Positions 1-7,447 of a stretch of DNA of 64,000 nucleotides are shown here, piece by piece. Source of the stretch: Bacteroidota bacterium (lineage in GTDB: Bacteria > Bacteroidota > Bacteroidia > UKL13-3); NCBI GenBank assembly GCA_027487835.1, contig JAIYCU010000029.1, positions 1-64,000 on the forward strand, given 5' to 3'. The translations under genes were made by a program, and so were the position numbers. Every line of letters begins with the position of its first letter. Within the stretch, counting starts at the first letter, position 1. Below the pieces are notes generated by a model, which did no database searches, was not told the origin of the DNA, and worked only from the letters and a program-made list of their open reading frames with translations.

Positions 1-106
1 CAAACCAATTCTTAATATTGCCATTCCCGTCAAAATCGTCATAAATGCTTTGTGCGTTTCCAATTGTTGAACCAATTAAAACTAAAAGGCTTAGTATATA
101 TTTCAT
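1..106 (-). CDS. Secreted protein, 5' end only (truncated by window edge)
   Basis: The reverse strand opens with ATG at 106-104 and reads 35 codons to the window edge without a stop. The product begins with a lysine and about 16 hydrophobic residues ending in a plausible signal-peptidase site (NAQS), so it is exported. The next residues, IYDDFDGNGNI, are an Asp/Gly-rich start of the kind seen on Bacteroidota secreted carbohydrate-binding or hydrolase modules, but too little is present to name the family. An AT-rich leader precedes it. The function is unknown. Confidence 0.7.
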   Translation of the reverse strand, partial: MKYILSLLVLIGSTIGNAQSIYDDFDGNGNIKNWF

Positions 107-350
107 TTTTTATTTTTTCTATAAGTCAGTTTACAAATATCAGAAGTTTAACAAAGACGGAAGACTATTGAATTGAAAGACGATTAAAATTGAATAGTCA
201 GGTTAAAAAATTAATTTGCTAAGATAAGGGATATAAAAGAAAAACAAATGTTTGCTAATGTTTCGGTTTGAACCGAAGGCGCGCATGACAAGTGAATAGG
301 AGGGAAGCAGCTGGGTGCATTAGAAACTTTGAAAAATATTTTAAAAAATA

Positions 351-381
351 TTTTGCAATGTTTAAAAAATCCCTACTTTTG
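351..381 (+). promoter_or_regulatory. Bacteroidota-type promoter of tRNA-Glu
   Basis: The -7 element TACTTTTG (374-381) matches the Bacteroidota consensus TAnnTTTG exactly. A TTTTG -33 element lies at 351-355, about 18 bases upstream. The tRNA begins 16 bases after the -7 box. An identical -7 octamer precedes the SRP RNA at 22195. Confidence 0.75.
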
Positions 382-396
382 CCAACCCAAAATCAT

Positions 397-468
397 GGCC
401 CGTTCGTCTATCGGTTAGGACACCAGATTTTCATTCTGGGAAGAGGGGTTCGATTCCCCTACGGGCTA
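397..468 (+). tRNA. tRNA-Glu (anticodon TTC)
   Basis: Cloverleaf read by eye: acceptor arms GGCCCGT (397-403) and ACGGGCT (461-467) pair with a terminal G-U. The anticodon stem CCAGA/TCTGG encloses the loop TTTTCAT with anticodon TTC at 430-432. The T arm AGGGGTTCGATTCCCCT carries the canonical GTTCGAT. The discriminator is A468. The CCA tail is not fully encoded (ACA follows). It inserts glutamate at GAA/GAG and supplies glutamyl-tRNA for tetrapyrrole synthesis if that route is used. Confidence 0.96.
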
Positions 469-521
469 CAGAGGCAGTTTGGAGTGTGAGGTTTGAGTGT
501 GGTGAAAAACTGTAAAATTTT

Positions 522-553
522 AAAACCTGTCAAGATGTTGGCAGGTTTTTTTT
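522..553 (+). terminator. Rho-independent terminator after tRNA-Glu
   Basis: AAAACCTGTC (522-531) pairs with GGCAGGTTTT (540-549), including one T-G wobble, around an 8-base loop. An uninterrupted T run follows to 553. It lies 54 bases past the tRNA end. Confidence 0.8.
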
Positions 554-650
554 GTGCTCTTTGCTTTAGGATTGACATGGATTCACAGATATTTGTTTTG
601 CTTTAGTTGTGAAGTATCATTTTATATTTAAAGAAGTACACAGATGACTT

Positions 651-667
651 AGCGCGCGAAGCGCGCT
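651..667. repeat. Short GC-rich perfect hairpin in gene-free region
   Basis: AGCGCGC (651-657), loop GAA, GCGCGCT (661-667) is a perfect 7-bp stem in strongly AT-rich surroundings. No T run follows, so it is not an obvious terminator. Its role is unknown. Confidence 0.5.
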
Positions 668-699
668 TTGAAGATTGAAATTGAATTTGATGAAAAATT

Positions 700-1015
700 G
701 TCATCTTTTGCTTGTTGTTAGCACTTAAATGTATCAATGGAAAAACAATTTGCTTCAACATAAAAACAATTTGCTTGGCCGTTCTCTTCTTTTGCTTCAA
801 GCTAGAAATAAATTAAATCTAATTACTCTTAATTTAAGTCAACTATAGATTGAAATTAAATCTAAATAAACTGCTTTTGCTTCTCACTTGAACCGAATTG
901 CTTTTATGTTAAACCAAAACATATCTTGTTGCCTGACAACTTGGCTTTGTGCAGAAGCAAAACGCTTTTTCATCCAACCAATTTGCTTCTCGCTAGAAGC
1001 AAAATGCTTCAATGG
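700..1015. repeat. Degenerate TTTGCTT repeats phased at 21 bp (gene-free stretch 554-1100)
   Basis: No convincing gene is present between the tRNA terminator and the hipB promoter. The stretch carries repeated TTTGCTTC-like cores whose G residues fall at 710, 752, 773 and 794, at 879 and 900, and at 964, 985 and 1006, that is, spaced 21 or 42 bases. Adjacent copies share CAATTTGCTT. Twenty-one bases is two helical turns, so the cores lie on one face of the duplex. A similar family with average 21-bp spacing is found at 55423-55654. The function is unknown. Confidence 0.6.
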
Positions 1016-1104
1016 GTTCGTCTTTAATGAGCCACAATATTATTACAATTAAATTCCAGAATATTTTTTACTCAAGTTTGAGTGTAGTTTCCGAAATTTT
1101 TATA

Positions 1105-1155
1105 ATGTTTCTTATTTTAAACATATATAGTACATTTGTGTATTATAAGAAACGT
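1105..1155 (+). promoter_or_regulatory. hipBA promoter with flanking inverted-repeat operator
   Basis: ATGTTTCTTAT (1105-1115) and ATAAGAAACGT (1145-1155) are inverted repeats matching at 10 of 11 positions. Centred between them is TACATTTG (1131-1138), an exact TAnnTTTG -7 box. The arms are 40 bases apart centre to centre, close to four helical turns. This is the arrangement expected for HipB dimers bridging and repressing their own promoter, as in E. coli hipBA. The ATG of hipB follows at 1160. Confidence 0.75.
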
Positions 1156-1159
1156 TATT

Positions 1160-1498
1160 ATGAAGGAGTCTATTGTGATTTTGCCTAAAGGGAAAAAGAT
1201 TTTAGCTACTTTAGGCGAGAATATTAAGTTAGCCCGACTCAGAAGAAAACTATCTGCAGAACAAGTGGCTGAGCGCGCTGGAATGAGTCGAAAAACCCTC
1301 TGGCAAATTGAAAAGGGAATACCAACTGTGACCATGGGAGCTTATTTTCAGGTGCTTTTTGTCCTAGGATTGGAAAAGGATTTTCTCATGCTTGCTGGCG
1401 ATGATGAATTAGGCAGAAAGCTTCAGGATGCTGGATTAATTGCAAAAGAACGAGCACCCAAAAAGATGAGAGGTGTAAAGCACGATGACAATAAATAG
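1160..1498 (+). CDS. hipB: HipB-like antitoxin, HTH-XRE regulator
   Basis: A 112-residue DNA-binding protein. Residues about 15-70 form an HTH_3/XRE domain (LGENIKLARLRRKLSAEQVA, then the recognition-helix region AGMSRKTLWQIEKG). A lysine-rich C-terminal tail follows. The reading frame is open further upstream to a TTG at 1136, but the ATG at 1160 is preferred because TTG1136 lies inside the -7 promoter box. It overlaps hipA by 14 bases, so the pair is translationally coupled. Known for the family: HipB neutralises HipA and represses the operon; the inverted repeat just upstream fits that. The call is certain as an XRE protein and strong as HipB from context. Confidence 0.88.
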   Translation: MKESIVILPKGKKILATLGENIKLARLRRKLSAEQVAERAGMSRKTLWQIEKGIPTVTMGAYFQVLFVLGLEKDFLMLAGDDELGRKLQDAGLIAKERAPKKMRGVKHDDNK

Positions 1499-2744
1499 GA
1501 AAATTCTAGTATATGCCGATTGGGAAGATTTAAAGGCAACTACCCAGATGGGAGTTTTGTCTACCACAGTTGTTAGAGGAAAAGAAGTCTTTTCATTTGA
1601 GTACAACCCAGATTGGATAAAATCTGGGCATACCAAAAATTTAGATCCCACTTTACAGTTTTTTACTGGAAAGCAGTACAATAAAGATGATAAACCAAAT
1701 TTCGGACTCTTTTTAGATTCATCCCCTAATAGATGGGGACGCGTGTTGATGAAGCGCAGAGAATCAATATTGGCAAGGCATGAGGAAAGGAAACCTAAGA
1801 CACTTTTAGAATCTGATTTTCTTCTTGGTGTTTATGATGAGTATCGAATGGGAGGATTGCGATTTAAGACAGATTTAGAAGGAGACTTCTTAAGCGCTGA
1901 GAAAGAATTAGCTGCCCCTCCTTTTACCTCACTTAGGGATTTAGAGTATGCCAGTTTACAACTCGAGAAAGAAAAGGAAGTGAGAGATGACGAAGCCTTG
2001 AAATGGTTAAACATGCTTATGGCTCCTGGTGCATCATTAGGTGGAGCAAGGCCAAAGGCTAGTGTAAAAGATCCAAAGGGACACCTATGGATTGCAAAAT
2101 TTCCTAGTGGAAATGATGAAAGAAATATTGGTGTTTGGGAACAGGTAGCTATGCAAATCGCGCGAAAATCGGGTATACAGGTTGCAGAATCTGATGCGCG
2201 TAAATTTTCTAACAAGCACCATACATTCCTAAGTAAGCGGTTTGACCGAACCGATAATGGAGAGCGTCTGCATTTTGCCTCTGCCATGACACTGCTTGGG
2301 TACAATGATGGTGCCGATTATCATACAGGTGTTAGCTATCTAGAAATGGCAGAATTTATAATGCAACATGGCGCAAGCGTTGTTAATGACTTGCAAGAAC
2401 TTTGGACGCGTATTGTCTTAAATATTTGTATTAAAAATACGGATGATCATTTGCGCAATCATGGTTTCCTATTAACAGAATCGGGTTGGGTACTTTCACC
2501 AATTTACGATGTGAATCCTTTTCCTGAAGGAACAGGTCTTACACTCAATATTTCAGAGGATGATAACTCTCTGAACCTTGAATTGGCCATGTCAGTAATA
2601 GAATACTTCCGTTTGAAAAAAGATGAGGCCAAGGCAATCATTGACCGTGTTCATGCCTCTGTGAGTAATTGGAAAAAGCTTGCAGATAGTTTGAAAATTT
2701 CTAGAGCGGAGCAAGAAAGAATGGAAACAGCTTTTGTTTTATAG
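1485..2744 (+). CDS. hipA: HipA-like serine/threonine kinase toxin
   Basis: A 419-residue kinase of the HipA family with the N-terminal couple domain and the C-terminal kinase domain in one chain, the classical HipA layout. Visible motifs are the glycine-rich ATP loop GASLGGARPKA (about residue 181), NTDDHLRNHG (about 316, containing the catalytic Asp and metal-binding Asn) and YDVNPFP (about 340, the second metal-binding Asp). E. coli HipA phosphorylates glutamyl-tRNA synthetase and halts translation; a tRNA-Glu gene lying 1 kb upstream is probably coincidence. All catalytic motifs look intact, so the toxin is probably active. Neutralised by the adjacent HipB. The substrate here is not known. 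Confidence 0.92.
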   Translation: MTINRKILVYADWEDLKATTQMGVLSTTVVRGKEVFSFEYNPDWIKSGHTKNLDPTLQFFTGKQYNKDDKPNFGLFLDSSPNRWGRVLMKRRESILARHEERKPKTLLESDFLLGVYDEYRMGGLRFKTDLEGDFLSAEKELAAPPFTSLRDLEYASLQLEKEKEVRDDEALKWLNMLMAPGASLGGARPKASVKDPKGHLWIAKFPSGNDERNIGVWEQVAMQIARKSGIQVAESDARKFSNKHHTFLSKRFDRTDNGERLHFASAMTLLGYNDGADYHTGVSYLEMAEFIMQHGASVVNDLQELWTRIVLNICIKNTDDHLRNHGFLLTESGWVLSPIYDVNPFPEGTGLTLNISEDDNSLNLELAMSVIEYFRLKKDEAKAIIDRVHASVSNWKKLADSLKISRAEQERMETAFVL

Positions 2745-2834
2745 CTTTATTAAATTTAAATCGATTGATTTAGGTTATAGAAAAAAATCATATCCTTGCT
2801 CTTTTGTTCTATAGGAAACTTTTAAGTTAAATTC

Positions 2835-3884
2835 ATGCGTCGTTTGAAGTTATTTCATGATGGTTTTAGGTTTGTGGTAAATACCTCTTTGCTAAAAAAC
2901 ACAAAGGCTGGAGAGGCAAAAGAATTGAGCTTACCAAGTGGTAAAACTCCTATCCTCTTGCATGTTCCTACCCAAAAAGAAAAGGGACTTATATTAACCT
3001 TTACTGGTTTTGCCATGAGCGGTTACCAAGATGTGCGAATGACGGTGGTAAATAATGCTTTTGCCAAACTGGGTTATCGGGTTATTACCCCAAAAATCAA
3101 TACCATTGATGCCTTATTAATACATCCTTCAGGCATAGATGAGGTTAAAGAAGTAATTCAAAGTATTCGGTTTGACCCAATTTTGAATCCGAATAATTTT
3201 ACGCCAGCCGTTTTTGCGCCTTCGTTTACCGCAGGGATTGTGGCTTTGGCAACAGCAGAATTGCCCAAGGATAGTGTTTCTGCGCTATGTTTATTAGGAG
3301 GTTTTAGCGATTTTGAAACAACCATTCAATTTGCTTTGACGAACGAAGAAAATATGGACGATTATGGGATGCATATCCTCATGAAGAATTTCCTTAAATA
3401 CGAAATAGGTCCTCATCCTAAACTCGAGGAGTTGGTTCAAACCGCCTTAGAAGATAATGGTTTAAAAAGGCAAACACCTTTGTTACCTGGATTATTAGCC
3501 AGTTCGGATAAAGCTACCCTTGAGTTGTATCAAAAACTTAGGTTCAACACAGCTTATAGAAAAGAGGTGATTATGCGGGCTTGGACCAAAATTCCAGACT
3601 TTCCCAGCTGGGAAAACAGACTGGATGTATCAAAGCATGCCCATAAAATTTCTTGTCCTGTTACGCTCATTCATGGCAAAGAAGATAATGTCATTCCTGC
3701 TTCGGAGTCGATTAAATTGCATGCATTGCTGCTGAAAAACAAGCAGCAAGTTTATTTAGAGATTTCAAAATTATTAGACCATGGCGACCCTAAAATTGGG
3801 ATTCATATTTTTAGTGAAATTGCCAGTTTGGCCAAAGCCTTCCGAATTTTTATGGACCAAATGCATAGAAATTTAATATTTTAG
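2835..3884 (+). CDS. Alpha/beta-hydrolase fold protein of unknown substrate
   Basis: A 349-residue cytoplasmic protein without signal peptide. It has the pattern of an alpha/beta hydrolase: a first strand LILTFTGFAMSG (about 53), a nucleophile elbow APSFTAG (about 130) in place of the usual GxSxG, the acid region CPVTLIHGKEDNVIP (about 275-290) and a late histidine in LLDHGD (about 315). The Ser, Asp and His of a triad are therefore present, but the elbow glycines are changed. It sits 90 bases after hipA and 41 before rpsO, with no operon partner evident. The substrate cannot be read from sequence. Confidence 0.7.
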   Translation: MRRLKLFHDGFRFVVNTSLLKNTKAGEAKELSLPSGKTPILLHVPTQKEKGLILTFTGFAMSGYQDVRMTVVNNAFAKLGYRVITPKINTIDALLIHPSGIDEVKEVIQSIRFDPILNPNNFTPAVFAPSFTAGIVALATAELPKDSVSALCLLGGFSDFETTIQFALTNEENMDDYGMHILMKNFLKYEIGPHPKLEELVQTALEDNGLKRQTPLLPGLLASSDKATLELYQKLRFNTAYRKEVIMRAWTKIPDFPSWENRLDVSKHAHKISCPVTLIHGKEDNVIPASESIKLHALLLKNKQQVYLEISKLLDHGDPKIGIHIFSEIASLAKAFRIFMDQMHRNLIF

Positions 3885-3925
3885 TATATTTTCGCCCCAC
3901 TTTAAACAATTAATTAGTAGAAATC

Positions 3926-4201
3926 ATGCATTTGACAACCGAGAAGAAACAAGAAATCTTCGAATCGCACGGTAGAGCCAAGTCGAAAACCGACACGGGT
4001 TCTGCTGAGAGTCAGATCGCTCTATTTACAGAGAGGATCAACCACATTACTGAACATTTAAAGATTAACAAGCAAGATCATTCTGCAGAGTTAAGTCTAG
4101 TTAAATTAGTAGGAAAAAGACGTTCATTATTGAATTACTTGGAGCGCAAAGATGTATTTCGCTACAGGGACATCATTAAGGAATTAGGATTACGTAAATA
4201 A
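3926..4201 (+). CDS. rpsO: 30S ribosomal protein S15
   Basis: 91 residues, the usual length. It begins MHLTTEKKQEIFESHG and carries the S15 signatures TGSAESQIALFTERI (about 25-40), HLKINKQDHSAELSL (about 45-60) and the C-terminal RRSLLNYLERKD. S15 binds 16S rRNA helices 20-22 early in 30S assembly. A TATATTTTCG promoter-like box lies about 40 bases upstream. pnp follows after a strong hairpin, the conserved rpsO-pnp order in which S15 and PNPase are often autoregulated. Confidence 0.98.
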   Translation: MHLTTEKKQEIFESHGRAKSKTDTGSAESQIALFTERINHITEHLKINKQDHSAELSLVKLVGKRRSLLNYLERKDVFRYRDIIKELGLRK

Positions 4202-4235
4202 TTTAGGCCTTCGGGCAAAATTATAATTTATTGGA

Positions 4236-4272
4236 AAAGGGGCAGGCCAAACGGTTCTGTCCCTTTGTTTTT
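4236..4272 (+). terminator. rpsO-pnp intergenic hairpin (terminator or processing site)
   Basis: AAAGGGGCAG (4236-4245) pairs with CTGTCCCTTT (4257-4266), ten pairs with one G-U wobble, followed by GTTTTT. It separates rpsO from pnp. In E. coli the equivalent leader hairpin is cut by RNase III and lets PNPase repress its own mRNA. Here it could terminate rpsO transcripts, act as an attenuator, or serve that processing role. Confidence 0.7.
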
Positions 4273-4300
4273 ATATCTCAACGAAAATCACGACAAGAAT

Positions 4301-6589
4301 ATGTCACAAGCAACAATTAAAACTTTTGAAACCGGTGGAAAAGAGATTTCCATCGAAACCGGGCGTTTGGCCCGTCAGGCAGATGGTGCCGTAGTAGTAA
4401 AGCAAGGCGATACCATGATTTTGGCAACTGTAGTTTCTGCCAAAGAAGCCAAAGATGATGTGGATTTTATGCCACTAACCGTTGACTACCAAGAAAAATT
4501 TGCATCGGTAGGAAGAATTCCGGGCAGCTTTCACAAGCGTGAAGCAAAATTAAGTGATTACGAGGTTTTGGTTAGCCGTATAGTTGACCGTGCTTTGCGT
4601 CCTTTGTTTCCAGAGAACTATCATGCCGATACGCAGGTAGCTTTAACCTTAATCTCTTCTGATAAGAACATTATGCCAGATGCCTTAGTGGGCTTAGCTG
4701 CTTCGGCGGCTTTAATGGTAAGTGATGTTCCTTTTAATGGACCAATCTCTGAAGTTCGTGTTGCACGTATAGATGGTAAATATGTTATCAATCCTTATAA
4801 AGATGAACTAGAGCGTGCGGACATAGATTTAATCGTTGCAGGTACAGAAAAGGACCTTAACATGGTGGAAGGCGAATGTGCTGAGGTAAGTGAGGTTGAT
4901 ATGTTAGAGGCCTTGAAACATGCACATGAAGCTATCAAACAACAAATTAAAGCGCAATGGGAATTAGCAGAAATGTTAGGTGGACGTAAGCCTGCGCGTG
5001 AATATAATCATGAACGTAGCAATCCAGAATTGCAAGCCGCTATTCATGCATTTTCGTATGATAAAGTATATGCGGTTGCCAAAGCACAATTAGGAAAAGC
5101 GGAGCGTTCAGCAGGCTTTAAAGCCATTAGGGCAGAGTTTGTTGCAAGCTTACCTGAAGGTACTGTAACAGATAAGTTTTTAATGAACAAGTATTTTCAT
5201 GATGTAGAATACGATGCTGTTCGTGCGATGATTATCAATGATAGAACTCGTTTGGATGGAAGAACTTTGGACCAAGTTAGACCAATTTGGAGCGAAGTAG
5301 CTTATTTACCTGGCGCGCATGGTTCAGCTGTTTTTACTAGAGGTGAAACTCAATCTTTGACGACTGTAACTTTAGGAACAAAACTAGATGAGCAAATGCT
5401 TGATAGCCCTATGAATGAAGGCTATGCTAAGTTTTTATTACACTATAATTTCCCTTCTTTCTCAACAGGTGAAGTAAAACCAAATAGAGGTCCGGGCCGC
5501 AGAGAAATTGGTCATGGAAATTTAGCATTAAGAGGTTTAAGGAGAGTATTACCAGGAGCGCCAGTAAATCCATATACAGTGAGAATTGTATCAGATATAT
5601 TAGAGTCTAATGGTTCATCTTCTATGGCAACAGTTTGTGCAGGTTCATTGGCATTAATGGATGCAGGTATCAAAATTACAGGAGCCGTAAGTGGCATCGC
5701 CATGGGTTTAATAAGTGATGAGACTACAGGTAAGTATGCTATTTTATCTGATATCTTAGGCGATGAAGATCACTTGGGAGATATGGATTTTAAAGTAATT
5801 GGAACAAGTAAAGGTATTGTTGCTTGCCAAATGGATATTAAGATTAATGGCTTAAGATGGGAAATGGTAGAAGAAGCCTTGAACCAAGCTAAGGCAGGTC
5901 GTTTACACATCATGAATGAGATGAATAAAACGATTGCTGAACCTAATTCAGATTACAAACCAAATGCACCTAGAATTGAAACCATCATCATCGATAAAGA
6001 ATTTATTGGTGCAGTAATTGGGCCTGGCGGTAAGATTATTCAAGGCATTCAGAAAGAATCTGGTGCTGTGATTTCGATTACAGAAGTAGGCAATACAGGG
6101 GTAGTAGAAATTGCTTCAAACAATGGAGACAGTATGCGCAAAGCTGTGGGCATGGTTAAGGCAATTGTTGCCGTTCCAGAAGTGGGTGCAGAATATGATG
6201 GCAAGGTGAAATCGATTGTAGATTTTGGTGCCTTTGTAGAAATTATGCCAGGTAAAGATGGTTTATTGCACATTAGTGAAATCGGGTGGAGCAGGTTAGC
6301 CACCATGGAAGGTGTAATGAACGTAGGTGATCAAATACGTGTGAAATTAATTGAGGTTGACCCAAAAACTGGAAAGCTAAAATTGAGTCGCAAAGTATTA
6401 TTACCTAAGCCAGAAGGCTATGTAGAACCAGCACCAAGAGAAAATAGACCACCACGCGATGGTGACCGTGGCGGTGATCGTGGTGGTTTCCGCGATAGAG
6501 GTCCGAGAGATGGCAACCGTGACGGAGGAAATAGGGATAGAGGTCCAAGACCACCCCGCAATCCTGAAGGTGGTTCAAACGAAGGCTAA
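4301..6589 (+). CDS. pnp: Polyribonucleotide nucleotidyltransferase (PNPase)
   Basis: A 762-residue phosphorolytic 3'-5' exoribonuclease. Two RNase PH domains frame an alpha-helical linker: the first is from about 10 to 220, the second from about 310 to 540 with [26 protein letters not shown] domain follows with the GPGGKIIQ loop (about 575), then an S1 domain (about 620-690). The tail of about 50 residues is RGG/RDRG-rich, extending the RNA-binding surface. The ATG at 4301 ([14 protein letters not shown]) is chosen over an in-frame TTG at 4265 that lies within the upstream hairpin. Terminated at 6599-6629. Confidence 0.97.
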   Translation: MSQATIKTFETGGKEISIETGRLARQADGAVVVKQGDTMILATVVSAKEAKDDVDFMPLTVDYQEKFASVGRIPGSFHKREAKLSDYEVLVSRIVDRALRPLFPENYHADTQVALTLISSDKNIMPDALVGLAASAALMVSDVPFNGPISEVRVARIDGKYVINPYKDELERADIDLIVAGTEKDLNMVEGECAEVSEVDMLEALKHAHEAIKQQIKAQWELAEMLGGRKPAREYNHERSNPELQAAIHAFSYDKVYAVAKAQLGKAERSAGFKAIRAEFVASLPEGTVTDKFLMNKYFHDVEYDAVRAMIINDRTRLDGRTLDQVRPIWSEVAYLPGAHGSAVFTRGETQSLTTVTLGTKLDEQMLDSPMNEGYAKFLLHYNFPSFSTGEVKPNRGPGRREIGHGNLALRGLRRVLPGAPVNPYTVRIVSDILESNGSSSMATVCAGSLALMDAGIKITGAVSGIAMGLISDETTGKYAILSDILGDEDHLGDMDFKVIGTSKGIVACQMDIKINGLRWEMVEEALNQAKAGRLHIMNEMNKTIAEPNSDYKPNAPRIETIIIDKEFIGAVIGPGGKIIQGIQKESGAVISITEVGNTGVVEIASNNGDSMRKAVGMVKAIVAVPEVGAEYDGKVKSIVDFGAFVEIMPGKDGLLHISEIGWSRLATMEGVMNVGDQIRVKLIEVDPKTGKLKLSRKVLLPKPEGYVEPAPRENRPPRDGDRGGDRGGFRDRGPRDGNRDGGNRDRGPRPPRNPEGGSNEG

Positions 6590-6598
6590 AACTTATAG

Positions 6599-6629
6599 AA
6601 AAGCGACTCCAATTGGGGTCGCTTTTTTT
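6599..6629 (+). terminator. Rho-independent terminator of pnp
   Basis: AAAAGCGACTCC (6599-6610) and GGGGTCGCTTTT (6615-6626) form a 12-bp stem with one T-G wobble around the loop AATT. A seven-T run ends at 6629, about 10 bases after the pnp stop codon. Confidence 0.9.
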
Positions 6630-6661
6630 ATTATAGCGCGCAAGTAGGGTTTAAATAATTC

Positions 6662-7042
6662 TCATTTTAAATTATTTACTTTTCTATGAATTGATTGAGT
6701 GATTTCATCTGTATTGAAGTTTACAAGCAAGCCTAGTTTTAGATTAGTTAGTTTTAGATAAGTTATAAGTTGTTTATGATGTACCTCTGCCATATTCGCG
6801 ACTGATTTAATTTCTACAATGACTTTGTTTTCTACTAAAATGTCAATTCTAAAGCAAAGGTCCATGTATATATTTTCGTAATAAAGTGGTACAGCTTTTT
6901 GTTGGCTCACCTCAAGTCCTTCTTTTCTGAGTTCATGTATAAGAATAGTTTCATAAACTGATTCAAAAAGGCCTGGGCCAAGTGTATTATATACTTTGAA
7001 AATACATTTTCTGATGAGGTATGAGATTTCGTTTTCTGTCAT
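6662..7042 (-). CDS. GxxExxY family protein
   Basis: A 126-residue protein with the defining GxxExxY motif exactly (GLFESVY, about residue 24) and the downstream FRIDILVENKVIVEIKS segment (about 65-82). That segment resembles a PDDEXK nuclease core: D, then E-x-K on a beta strand. Members are small, frequent in Bacteroidota and of unproved function; a nuclease-like role is inference. The gene stands alone, convergent to pnp. The approximately 400-base region upstream is filled with CGCAGAT-type repeats, an association worth testing. Confidence 0.85.
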   Translation of the reverse strand: MTENEISYLIRKCIFKVYNTLGPGLFESVYETILIHELRKEGLEVSQQKAVPLYYENIYMDLCFRIDILVENKVIVEIKSVANMAEVHHKQLITYLKLTNLKLGLLVNFNTDEITQSIHRKVNNLK

Positions 7043-7179
7043 GGTTCAAATTTATTTATCTTAATTATTATTAGATAAAGACATTGAATTCAATTCTTAT
7101 ATATAGGATTTAGATTGTGGTTTATGAAGTTTAAGCTTTCAATTTTGATTTGTTTTTGTATTCCGTGGATTTGGTCAAA

Positions 7180-7370
7180 TATTTTTCCCGCAGATTAGCG
7201 CAGATATGTAAACCGCAGATTTATATGGATTTTTTCAGCGGTATCTGCGGTGTATTTCATCAGCGGTATCTGCGAAAAAGAGTATTACATGGAAAGGAGG
7301 TATTTCTTATGGAATGGCGTTAATGTTTTTACCGCCGATTTATTTGGATTTTCCTCCCGGATTTTTTAAA
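7180..7370. repeat. CGCAGAT-type intergenic repeat cluster (gene-free stretch 7043-7447)
   Basis: No gene is visible between the GxxExxY gene and gpsA. The stretch holds CCGCAGATT, GCGCAGAT and CCGCAGAT on the plus strand, and an exact 15-base direct repeat TCAGCGGTATCTGCG at 7235-7249 and 7260-7274. The plus copies and the ATCTGCGG copies are inverted relative to each other, so the RNA or single strand could fold (for example CCGCAGAT with ATCTGCGG, 8 bp). A degenerate further copy with CCGCCGATT lies near 7330. It looks like a decayed intergenic repeat element. Confidence 0.65.
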
Positions 7371-7447
7371 GGTTTATAACAAACAATGGTTTAATTGACC
7401 TATTAAGAATATATTTTTAGTTAATATGCTTTTAATTATTTTGCAGC

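Noticed and set aside
603-800. 65-codon minus-strand frame in the hipBA upstream region
   Set aside because: Runs through the 21-bp degenerate repeats and carries no motif; not supported as a gene.
1832-2305. 157-codon minus-strand frame inside hipA
   Set aside because: Shadow of hipA; the product lacks any recognisable domain.
1485-2744. Functional link of HipA to the nearby tRNA-Glu
   Set aside because: HipA of E. coli targets GltX, but proximity of a tRNA-Glu gene with its own promoter and terminator 1 kb away is not evidence of a link.
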